Origin: Carposina sasakii
Taxonomy: Eukaryota; Arthropoda; Insecta; Lepidoptera; Carposinidae
Direction: 5' to 3'
Length of the DNA stretch: 64,000 nucleotides
Assembly (NCBI GenBank): GCA_014607495.2
Contig: CP053149.1
Location: 16,876,120-16,940,119, forward strand
Shown here: positions 1 through 12,300 of the stretch, in pieces
How positions within the stretch are numbered: the stretch's first letter is position 1
Layout of the letters: each line of letters begins with the position of its first letter
The notes under the pieces: model-generated
Databases searched by the model: none
What the model was told of the DNA's origin: nothing
The model's input: the letters and a program-made list of their open reading frames with translations, nothing else
Translations under genes and position numbers: made by a program

Positions 1-124
1 CATTTTATATGGAAAAACATTTTACATTGACAATGTACAAAGGCGTGTTTATCCCTATAAGAGATTTCTTCCAGCAAACCACTTGTGATAGCGAATAATA
101 TCCTTGCTTATATTCTATGCACAC

Positions 125-370
125 CTCATGCTGCAGCCGGTGCACTTGGCAGTGGGCGGCTGCGCCTCGCTGTGCCACAGCCCCAGCGTCTCGCCGCCGG
201 TCTGCAGACTGTGCACACAGCCCGGCAGCCCCGGACCCTCGCCGCGCTCCCGGTGCCCGAGCCACAGGCGCGAGGGGCGGAAGGTCACGTGGTCCGGCGA
301 GGTGGAGTTGCTGACGGACACGAGCGAGTTGCCGGCGCGTTCTAGACGTAGGTGTACGCTGTTCCAGATC
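125..370 (-). CDS. wb: wb exon 35: LG1 domain, last part (last visible exon)
   Basis: 246 nt, phase 2 to 2. It reads [40 protein letters not shown] and [20 protein letters not shown], matching the end of LG1 (G-C-x-x-x-x-x-x-G-x-x-x-G-L-W ... K-C-x-G-C). Donor is AG|GTGTGC. LG2-LG5 should follow at coordinates below the window. Confidence 0.93.
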
Positions 371-3300
371 CTGGAGTGGAAAATATAGTAAATGGAATTT
401 GATTTGCAGATCTTGGCGCAGAAAATTTGATGCAGTGCTGTACAGATTGCTATAAAAATATAAAAAGAGATGGTAAAGTTCGTCATCCGAGTAATTGACC
501 CAGTAGCTCAGTGGTTAGAGCACTAGCACGGTATGCAGAGGTCGTGGGTTCGATTCCCACTCGGGTGAAGAATTTTTTCCATTTCTTTATTAATAAAATT
601 TTATAAAAATATTTACTTAGGTACAGTAAAAGTAGTCAATTTCACAACATAATTATACAGATATTGTAATAAGTTGCCACTCTTGATCGTAAATACCAGA
701 TAAATTACCATCTATGTAGTCTACTCCTTTACTTATGTTAATGCTATAGAAGATCGTATGATCAGTCCAGAAGGTAACCACTCTTACTAATACCAGAATT
801 ACATATTAGTTACCCTTTACTTTGTTAATATACAGTCTAGTCTTGACTTGAAGCATTAATTTTATTACTCCTTCAGAAGCTAATAAATTTCTTCTCAATT
901 TCGAAGAGGAACAGCCAATATAAGTCATATCAAAGTACCTTTCGATTTCGATCCTGTAAGTGTTGTGGTCTCCTTCGTCATGCGTCGGCTGTAACACCTC
1001 ATGATGCAGGATACTCCCCTCTCCCCCCTCCCAGGTCCCAGGTCAGGCGGAGTCTCTTGTTGTTCACTACCAGCTTTAGGTACTTGGCTTGCTCCTAGAA
1101 GATTATCGTGTCTTATTACTTGAAAGACTTTTTGGACTATTAGGTTACTTATATTGCTGTCAAGGTTACTTATAGTACTGACAAGTAAATACGCCTTCTG
1201 CTGAAGAGATCATATTCCTACTATGCTTTGCACTGAATTTTTTTCGTGATGAGACCACTGGACCACAGACAAAGGTCTTAGAAAGCGTCAGATGACATTG
1301 ACATACATAACTGATTGTGTGTAGAACTTTATAGCCATCTTGACAGACAGCCGAAGAAAAGGGGTGATTAAAAATTTTTCAGTGCCCATTTATACAGTCT
1401 ATACTGCCCGGCTGTGGCTTTAAATTTAAATATATAAACATATATACATACGGCTGTGTTTCATGAAATGGTGCAGCCAGAACTGCCACAGCACCGCCAT
1501 TTTCATCTGACAGACGCCGAAAAAAGGGTGTTAAAAATTTGGCTATACACTCTTGTGGCTTTAAATTTACATATATACATACGGCTGTGTTTCTGAAATG
1601 AGCCAGAACTGCACCGCCATTTTCAGCCTAGTGGGGACAGCAGACTTTTAATGTATTTTATTTAACTCAGCGTATAACCCTGTGATCATTTAGATACCTG
1701 TGATCGGTCAACCAGATACAGCAGCGGTCCATCGGCGACGTGGTTGTCGAAGGTGACGGCGACGGTGACGAGCGAGACGGCAGACGATGCCGGGCGCACG
1801 CGGTATGCGCGCGAGCAGCCTGCCGCCCAGCCGGGGACTGACGTCAGGGAGACGGATATCTGCCGAGAGGGAACGTAGAGTGTCCGGGTCTCGGAGTATG
1901 AAACACGCTGGAGACTCCTGCACCGGTGAATGAATTTGGTAAGAGCGAGATGTCTCACTTTTAAACGTCAAATTCACAGAGCTAAGTAATAACTAGATAA
2001 ACTAAGTGTAATTTGCATGTAAGAAGTGATTTAAGAATTAGAATAGACACTCGTTCTCGAGCCAGGACTGAAGGAATTAGGGCTGATAGAAGTGGTTTGC
2101 AATCCCTTTTTACACACCAAGTAGAAACACTTGCCTTGTCTGGTTATTACTTAGCTCTGTGGATTTGACGTTTAAAAGTGACCCTCACTCTCACCAAATT
2201 CATCATACCGGTACCTAATGGTTATTCAGTCTACTGAACCAAACTCTTCTTTAGTACGTCTCAAAGCGATACTTTGCCAGTCTCATGCACTGGTATTCAG
2301 AGAAGTTTGGTAACGAAGTTGAGATAAAAAGTTCTAAAGAGGCTACCACACATCGGAAAGCGCAACGTGTGTAGGCTATCCGTAAAATGGACGGATAACC
2401 TAGTCTAGACCGCGGGTATGTGCTAAATGCAGGCTGCTTCCGACAGGTGATAGTGTAGGTTGTTGGGAGAGGCCTATATTCAGCAGTGGATATTACGGAT
2501 GAAATGGTGATTGTGATGATAACCATAGTCTATACCTACGTATTTGGTGACATCATTCAACCTGCCTCTTTTTTGATCTTGCTATGTCCCTTGATTGTAA
2601 TTTTTTAAGGTCCCATCACTAGATAAATTGGTATTATTTGTCCTCTTTGTTCTAGATCTATCTAACTAAATAATCTAAAACTAATCTAAACGTAATCAGA
2701 AACTCACCGAGTTAGCAGCATGTCGTGCGCGTGCGATTTTGTCCCTCAATGCTTGTAGACTAGGGTTGAGTTTGGCGGCGGCGGCGGTGTGTTCCCGCGC
2801 TCTCGCTTCTGCAGCCGAGTTTAATGCCTCGGCTGCTTCTGCCGCTTGCACTGTGTTTCCACGTATTTGGGACACTGTAAAAGGTAAATAATAGTTGCAA
2901 AAAAATCTTTGATCATAATGCCGTGTGATGTTGGCAGAGTAGAAAAGAATTACTCTATGTCTGCCCGTGAGTATCGGATGAGGTTATTAAAGGTTTCCGG
3001 GAGAAAACTCTATCCTAGACCATGACGAGACCTATGTCCAGGAATGGATTGAAACAGGCTGACATGTATGTGTATCACGCGTCCCACCTCCGTGCAAAGG
3101 CCTCCCTATGCTACATCCAAAATTTTATCCTAGGTCACGTCAAAATGACCATGTTTCTGAATACACCGAATAGCGCCGAATACACCACTCTCCATTCTTA
3201 GCCACGTCGATATCGATTATTAAAATTTCGATTTTTAAAATTAGTCAGTCAGGCAATGAACCCGCAGCCCCACACTGACCGTGCTCCTGCGCCGCGCCGA

Positions 3301-6300
3301 GCGCGCTGTCCCCGTGCCGGCGCAGCTCGGTGAGGCGCCGGCGCAGCTCGTACGTGACGGCGCGCCGGATGCCCGACGCCTCGTCGTACAACGCGCGGGA
3401 CATTGCGAATACTCTGGGGAGATTATGGAGTAGATAAGGAGTTTTATTGTAAAATCAGTGATTAGGAAGTGTAGCTAAATAAGTTCTTTTTGAACAGATG
3501 AATGAAATTATTGATGAAATGATCCTATTTTACTCGACCTGTGAACCTCTTTATATCAAGTTTATGTAATAAAATATTAATAATAAAATGAAAAAAAAAA
3601 GATAAAATCACCCGAGTGAGATTTGAATTCACGATCTATGGCATTCCGTGCGTTGCTCTACCAACTGAACTATTAACTCGGATGACGAATTTACCATAAA
3701 TTTTTTTAAATTACGTTTTTGGCAACGTTACTCTTTCATCCCGATACACTAGCCAAATTTCGGTAAACAAAGTTGAATCCCTCAGCGCAATGTTTAATTA
3801 TGAAATAATCAACCATATCCTTGCGGATCATATTATGGAGAAGTATCTCATAAATTTATCTTAATTAAGATATTATAAAATATTAATAAGAAAATTTTTT
3901 TTTTTCACCCGAATGAGATTTGAAATCACGACCTCTCGCATTCCGTGCGTCGCCCTACCAAGTTGATGTCTCACATCAATATGATGTTTGGTATGTGTAG
4001 TCACCTGTCGGCCTGGGTGCCGGCGTGCGCGAGTGCGGGCGCGGGCTGTGTCTGCGGCGCGGACAGCGCGCGCTCCAGCCAGCCCAGCGCCCGCAGCTCC
4101 ACCGACACCAGGTCTGCTCCGCGACGCAGGTGCTCCAGGTGCGAACGGAGCTCTGCAGGGTTATGGAGGAATTTTAGATATATTAAGCTCCAGGTGCGAA
4201 ACGGAGCTCTGTAGGCTATGGATGAATTAGGGTTATCAGAGAGATGCCCCGCAACGCAAATGTTCCAGTTGAGAACGGAGCTCTACTCTAGGAAGGTATA
4301 TATGTAGAGGTAAGGTTCGAAAACAGCAACGGAAAAATGCAACTTTTCCGTTGCCTGCTACTTTCTACAACGCACAGCCAAAACTACTGGATTTAGAAAC
4401 CTAATATTCGGTATGTAAGAGGTACTTGATATGTTACTTAGGATATATATAAGAACACTGAAAAGAAAGCATTTCCTTAAAAATCCCAAAGAAACGGCAA
4501 AAATCAAAAACAATAGTGTAAATTACCTTCAGCTTTCTTCAATAGTTTAGCAGCTCTAGTCTTCAGCTCCTCGGAAGCCACTCTCCCTTCCGCCGCTGTC
4601 TCGACCAGCGGGTCAGGTCCTCGAGCGATTGCGACCGCATCAGACGCCGCGTTATGTGCCTCGTTAGCGATGGTCTCCGCTTCTCGAACGGTCTTCGCCA
4701 CCTCTGACCACGCGTGTGCTGCTGCTACCCCTTTGGACGCTAGTAGACGGGTTCCGGCGAAAAGACTGTAGAGAAATTGGTATATGAGCCATGAAATCGT
4801 AAACTTGTAACTGAAAGAATATTTTTATCAGATTTTGTCATCTACATTTTACAAATTCATATTTATGTCACTTCACAATTTAAACCGTGTGGTTGGCTAT
4901 GTTTCCTCATGAAAAAGAGCCTCTTCAACTGCACCCTATTTAGTCTTACCTGGTCTGGCCATTATTGCGCCTTCCATAGTCTACGCCCTGTGCACAGATG
5001 GCACCGCCCTATTTACTGACGACACTGAATAAAAGAGTGTCTTCTAGTAAAATGGGTCTTCGCTTTCCTTTACGTGCTTCGATGTCAAATCCTAACTGAC
5101 CTTAATATTAATTGTCACATTACCTTTTATATCTTCTATGCTGCTCTGGGAGTGAAAAAAAAACGTATAATACTACAGCTGCTTCTCTTCCCGGCATACT
5201 GTACAAGTCAGTAGAGGGACAAGAGGGTCTTGGTGTTTTGTAGGCGCTGGGCTGACCACCTGTCACTACTAACCGAACTTGTACATCTCAACTATACCCT
5301 CAAAATTGATCAGAAGTGGCACCACATGTGGTTCTATCGGCCCTTGGTGCTCTGCCTACCCCGTAAGGAAAAAAGGCGTGATTATATATATGTATGTATG
5401 TACCTTTTATATTTCTTCGCTTTATCAGCCAGTTCTTCAACATGCTTCTGCACCGCATCCAGATACTTCTGCTTGTATGTCGGTGTGATGGTGTACAGAA
5501 TGCCCTCCTTCTCTTCAGCCGCGAGGGTCAGGGCGTCTAACTCCGCGTGGTACTCCGGGAACTTGATGGCGAGGGCTTGGCTCTGGAGTATGGCTGTGGT
5601 TATGTCACTCGTCAAGTTCTTTGGAGATAGGGATGTTATGTCCTGTGAAGAAGGAATATTTTAGTTAAATTACAGCAGAAAGGTGATATCAAAAGTTCAT
5701 TAGCATTACGTTTTGCAGCAGTTCAATAGTTCAATATCTTTAGACATCTTTGTTTCGAGAAAATTATATTTTCCTTTCATACCATGTAGGGATTTCAATG
5801 TCTCCTGTAATTCAGCTACTTACCTCTAGCATCAAGCGACATCTAAGTCCAATGTCTCTAATCCCCGCAAGCCGTGGTCTGACCGTCTTCTCCAATTCAG
5901 CGACATGGTCTCCCGCCGTCCACACTATGTCAGCCAAGCGGACCAGGTCATCAGACTTCATCTCCCACGCTTCGAGTGTGGACTGCAGCTTCTTCAGGCG
6001 CTGGTATGTATCTGATAGGCGGTAGTCATATTCCTGGACAGATGTTGACTGAAGATTTGCCTGAAGAAAATAAAATTTGTCACACAACAGTACAACAATT
6101 ATTTTTATAATTTATTGCCAATTTTTATACTTACCGAATCAGCAACATCATGAGTCCCAGCAATAAAATCGATCAGATTGATTTCTTTAATCTGCTTCAG
6201 CAAATGATTAGCCTCCTTCAAAGCTCTATGAGCACTGACATGCCGCTCTCCTTTAGCGAAATCATCCAAGTTTGCCACCAGCTCTCCAATACTCGCACGT

Positions 6301-9300
6301 TGCTTGTAAACCTCTTCCAAACCACTCATGCTTTCCAAACTGAGATATTGGGCATGAGATTCATACTTCTTCGCTTCGGTGCTCAATTTATTTGCTTCCG
6401 TAAATATTCTATGTTCATCTTCCTCGAGATTTGAGATTAGTCTTTCGATGTTTTTGTGTCGTTCTTTATTATTTAAAAGGATATGAAAGCTATCTTGTAG
6501 CATTGTAGTGTTGTGAGCAAATTCTAGTAGTGCTGGGAAAGGTTTAGGTATTCTGCTCAATTCATTGATGTCAGCCCTTATGCGAAGATCAGCTGATAGC
6601 GCTTCTACGGAGTCTAGTAGTGTTTGAGTGCAGTTATCACAGGCTGAAATGAATATAAATATCAAACTCTGTCCATCGATTATTTTAATATGCTAAATAG
6701 TGAAAAGTGGGTGCGTAATTTGCACACTTCTGCCCAACCTCTTTGGGGAATGACGTCACTATATTTATGTATGTAGAAAGCCAGACTGATACTTACGTAA
6801 GCATCCTTCATCAGTAAGGAAGGTCCTCGGCTCCCTGCACCGATCACACCTGTCGCCGGTAACGAAGGGCCGGCAGCGACACCTGGCGTGGTCACATCGC
6901 TCGTCCGTCGCGCCGCGGATGTCGCACGCGCAGCTCGCGCACGTCACACCGTCGCTAGCTCGGTAGTACCCGCTGGCGCACAGCTCGCACTCCAGCCCAG
7001 AGTAGCCTGTGCATTTGTAAGTTTGGGTTTGATAAGGCAGAAAAGGATTACACTTGTGCTATGCGCAATGCTGATTTCTAACGTTTAAATAAACCCTGAA
7101 CGGGTCATGAGCGTTACCTACTCTCCTGCCGCAGTGTAGCTCTACACTCTCAGTGTAGCTGCTTGTAAAAGAGGACAAAAAACACAACGCGACCCGCACA
7201 GATCATGACCAGATGCCGCAGACTCGCTCTGTCTGCTTTAAAACTTGAAGGTTGTATATGACGACGCTGTGTATGCGATAAGAAAGGATTTTCCTAATTT
7301 AACGGGGGTTGTGAAGTTTACGCTGACAAAATTGCAGACATCGACTAGTCACAAGGTAATTTTAAAAAAGATACCCTCTTTCTGCGCAGGCAGGTAATAA
7401 TCCCTAGCAAAAACAACAAGTAACTCACCCTGAGCACACAAGCAATGCACGCGACCGGCGGTGACCGCACACGCGGTGGCGAAGTTGTGAGTCCGGGAGG
7501 GGCACGGGCACGGCTGGCAGCCGTCCGGGCTAGCCGGACTGCCGTAGTGTCCGGCCGCACAGTCTGCGCATTGCGGCCCGCCGGTGCCGTGCGTGCAGTT
7601 CTGAAGTTGTACACAGACTTTTAGAATACATTAACCGGTGTGTATATTACCTAAGTCTACACAGATTTGTACACGAGAGGTAAGGTCATTACTAATCGGT
7701 CGTCAGAGGCAAATAGAATTTTATTGTGCTCGTACGACAAAATATATAGGTATTTCATGTCTTGGACTTGTAATTTTCTTCTCAACGTAGCTTGGCGGCA
7801 GCATCCAAAAGCCGACGGGCATTCTGTCGTCACACTTATAAAAACTCACAAAAACTCACCAAAAATGGTACAAGCCTTCCCCAGTAACCCCCCGCGCTAT
7901 AGCGCAGCATCCCTCCCAAAGATCGCCCCCAGTAACCGGATCGCAGCTCTTCGCCCTCCCATTACAATGGCACGGCTGGACCTCCCCTTCTAGTTGTATA
8001 AGGATGGTTCCCCCAACGCTGGTGTAACGGATCCTCTGCGGCGGCATCCAGAAGCCGACCGCCGGCTGTTGGCAGGATCCGGCGCCGTAGCCACGTGGAC
8101 ACGAGCAGCGTTCCACCCCAAGTGCGGGCTCCGAGCGGCTGAGGCCGGGGATGGCGGTGTCTAGTGACACGTTGAGGAGTCTGGTGAGAGAAGCAAGAAC
8201 GTTTTAAGTACCGTAACGCCATTGCTTCGCAAGGAAGAGTCTGGAGACAGATGAGAGGAGCACAAAGCTCCAAAAAACTATTGCCTTGTAAGAAAAATCT
8301 ATGAGGTTTGACAATGTGGAAAAGTATTTGTGAGAAGCACGAACATTTTAAGCATTATAACGCTTTATCCTTAGTTGTTTAAGAATTCTTCATACTAGCT
8401 GACCATACCCCTTCGTTTACACCCTGTATATAACTGCCTTTTCTCCTTAGGTGGTAGAAGGCTCTTTAACTTTTTTCAGCGTTATTTTATACGGTAGAAG
8501 TTGCGTACCAGATAAATATTTAAATTACTTGATCAGATATTAACTATGGGTGCGCCCACCTCTGATAACTCATAACTGCGACAACAGGCACTTGCACTAA
8601 CTACAATCACCACGAGAAACCAGACCCGAGCACCTAGCATGCAAGACAATACATTGCACTATTCCGAAATCTTCGCCAACAACCGTGGCATCCTCAGGAT
8701 TATAGAAATTAGTAAACCACTAATTATTATGAAACTCTAAAACCCCAAATACAATTTCATTACTTGATCAGAACTAAATAAAAATACTGGGCATAATCAA
8801 AACCTGTTCTGACATGAGGTAGTAGGCAGAAGTATTTGTACTTACAGTGTATGTAATCGCTCGATCCTGGTGGGAGCTCTCGTGGTGACCCTGACGAGGA
8901 TCCTGGTAACGTTCTGCAGAGCCAGCATGAGGACGCTCCTTGAGGCCGCCCCGGACTTGCCGGGCACTTTCCATAGCGATTCATGGAGACGAGCTGCGTA
9001 GGTACTGTTTATTGCAGGAATACGCTGGGGAATGAGAGAACAATTTATATCTACTCACTATAAAAATACTTATGAAGCCTTGGAAAGATATCTCAAAATA
9101 CTTCTTACATACATATGTATAAAGGTCACAACACCTACCACCCCAAAAGGGTTTGCACTTAGCCAGAATTATTAAAATTATTCACAAATTAGCCTATTTC
9201 TCACGTGGTAAGGGATGAGCCCACCGCCGCTTTTCGGCTATAAATATTACGATCTAGTGAATCCAATGGGAAATGCTTCCGTGTAATTTTAAATAGGTAT

Positions 9301-12300
9301 TCGGCAGGTGAGGTCAAATTTAGGTCCTTCAACAAATCCCTTTGTTTTAATACTTACCTCATAATAATCAATAGTGACAGGTCCCTCAATCCTCACGAGT
9401 GGCCAATTCAGCAGCACTTCCTTATCCAGATCCCTTCCCCCTTCTTCCTCCACCCTGAACCGTAACGCGCCTCCGTATGACGTCACACGGTCGCCATGGA
9501 ACAGAGAGTCCAGTTCCATGTAAACCGGTACCGGTGGCAGGGGGATTGATATGGTCGCGTCTAACGTGCTGGTTCTGATTGTTATCATGGAGTCGTGGTC
9601 AACCTATCGATATAAAGATAAGTATTGTTAATTAGGCGCATATTAGGTGACTGCGAAGGGTCACTTTCATTTATTTGAAATTTATACGTGAATAATTTAA
9701 GTTGGACCACGATGACGAAGATGATAGTTTTTACCAGTATTGGTTTTATATTAATAGGTATAAGGTATAGAAGATAATTTCTCTAGTTATTGGGTATTAC
9801 CATGACCTTTTAAAGTAGTTTCCATTGCGGAAACGAGACACATACTGCTATAAAGTTCACGATAACGACCTCGTGGAGAATATTCTTCTCGTCTCCCCTA
9901 AGTAAGCAGGATAATATTACATTATTAGATCAGAGACAGGTTTCGCCAAAAAATATGGCATGCAAATGTTACAAGTACTTACATGTATCCTCTCATCGCT
10001 ATAAGCGACGGTGAGATGCGCGTGCGCCGCGACGTGCAGCGCCGCGCGCGACAGCGACGCCTGCGTGCAGTGTGACGAGCGACCGAAGCAGAAACATGCC
10101 GTGCAGCCTGCCGGGTTCAGGCCGGACAAGCCGAATGTGCCGTCCAGGCAGGCGTCGCATTTGTCGCCTACTACGTTCTCCTAGAATATATTCGTGAGGT
10201 GTTGGTAAAGAAGAAGGTTTAGGGTGTAGAGCAATTGATAGGTTTTAAGAAATCTGGCGTAGCATGAGAGACGATAGAGTAAAAGTATGAAGGAGTTGCT
10301 GGAAAGTAAAATATGGTCTGACCGGTTCGGTGGATCTTTTAGAAATAAGCTGCTCAAAAGTGTTCTAATCTACCTTCCTAACATTACTGTATACCAAAAT
10401 GAATTTGTATAAAATCCAACAATGAGATATACTCGTGAAAAAAATAACTATTAAAACATGTTTACTACGCCACTCTAGCTACGCGTCATCAAGATATACA
10501 ACATATAAACATATCGAAAATGGAGCAGCCAGAACTGGACGTTTAGCAAGTTAAGTGAATAATATAACTACACTGAAACGAAACTAACCTTATTACTGGC
10601 AACTCACCTTACACGGACATCGTCCTCCCTCATCACAGGAACATGGTTCCTTTTCACACAGCGTGCCCGGCAGGTGACAGCCGCAAGGGCGACAGCGCGG
10701 GCCCCAGTGTCCGGCGGCGCACGCGTCGCACGCCGGACCTGTCCAGCCGGCCCGGCACTTACACTGGCCGGACTGAGAGTCGCAGGTTTCTAGAATGTCA
10801 TAATACATAATTATAATACATAAGTACATACATACGTCCATTAACCTCCATAAGAGGTTGGGAAGGTGTGTCATTTACACACCTACTTTTAACCAGTTAG
10901 CCTATTAAGTACCACGTGGTAAGGGCTGAGCCTACTGCCGCAAGACGGTATGTGATCATTTATTTAAAGAAAAAATCTGACTGCGTAAAATATTGGACCT
11001 AGTGTCACGTTTACGACTAAGACGGATCTTATGATACCTCTTAAGCGCAAATGTGACAAGTCGTTGAGGAAAGAAATATGCATACATACGTACACTCGAA
11101 AATCATAATCCTCCTTCTGGAATAGTCAGATAAAAATGTAGTAAAACTAAAAACCTACTTATCCAAGGATGAGTTTTTCCACAATTAAATTTAAAAACGT
11201 ACCCGTGACAGCGCCCGGGCCGCACTCGCACGGCTTGCAGCCGCGCTGTGCGCGCGTGTACCCGGCCGCGCACAGCCGGCAGCCGGGTCCGTGCGCGTGC
11301 GCCGGACACACGCAACGCCCGCTCTCCACGGAGCAGACCTTGCCGTCCGTGCAGGTGGGGCATGCTGGAAAGTTTAGAATAGGTTTATTACCTTACTATA
11401 CACGCGGCTATGTTCCAAAAATGGGATTAGTATCGCCAATTCGCGGAAAAACTACAGTCATGTTAAGCATGGCGGAGTAAGATATACAGTATGAAAAGAT
11501 GAGTGTCAAAAGTAGCTATTTCATCGCCTGATAAAACGATTATCACACACAAGATAAATCAATCTATTTGAGGACTAAAAAGCAAATGAGTCGCACACAG
11601 TTTGTAAAAAAAAAGGTAACTCACGTAAGCAGCCGTTAGCTCCGAACCCGTAGAACCCTGGCAGGCACTTGTCGCAGCTGTCTCCGCCCACACCAGGACC
11701 ACATGCGCAGGCGCCGTTCACCGGGTCGCACGCTGCCGTGCCCGCACCGCAGGCGCAGCGCCGGCATCCGCCCAACTGCAGCCCCCAGTAGCCTTCCTGA
11801 AGGTAGTAGTAGAATAAACTTATTTAACCGATATTTGAATATATATGATAAGGCTGCAGCGTCAGCATCCACTCGTCTCAATTGCAGGACCCAGTAGAAT
11901 AAACATATTTTAATATTCAAACTGCGCCGTTGGCTTTATTAGATATACTTGGGTATTCTAAATCTTAAGATTTTACTTTATGAAGAAAGCGGTCAATAGA
12001 AGCGAACCTCCGACGAAACGAGGCGGATCGCCCTTTCTAAATATCCCGCTAATGTCTCTAACAACAGTAATGTCATACCATTACTTCTTTACTTCCCCTT
12101 TTATGATATTACTACACCTTATAGCAATAAATCTTTGCAGGCCGTTACCCACAAACGTGGTTTACTACCGTTGCGAAATGTCAGGACATTCTGCCAAATG
12201 CCTCGCTTGACTATGTATGACAATGTTGCAAGAAACATTAGGGTCTAGCTACATTGAACGGATATTCCGCTGGATATGGATACTGAGTAAAATCTGTCGT

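Noticed and set aside
503..570. Possible tRNA gene
   Set aside because: A- and B-box-like motifs are present, but the acceptor and anticodon stems do not pair well and the same unit recurs with a shared tail elsewhere, so it is a SINE head.
1708..1977. Alternative minus-strand frame for exon 33 starting at the first AG
   Set aside because: It joins in phase but gives no LG-like sequence and stops before the next exon; the second AG gives a clear LG1 match.
7856..8273. Two overlapping minus-strand ORFs of about 104 codons as independent genes
   Set aside because: One frame is wb exon 23; the other is its shadow.
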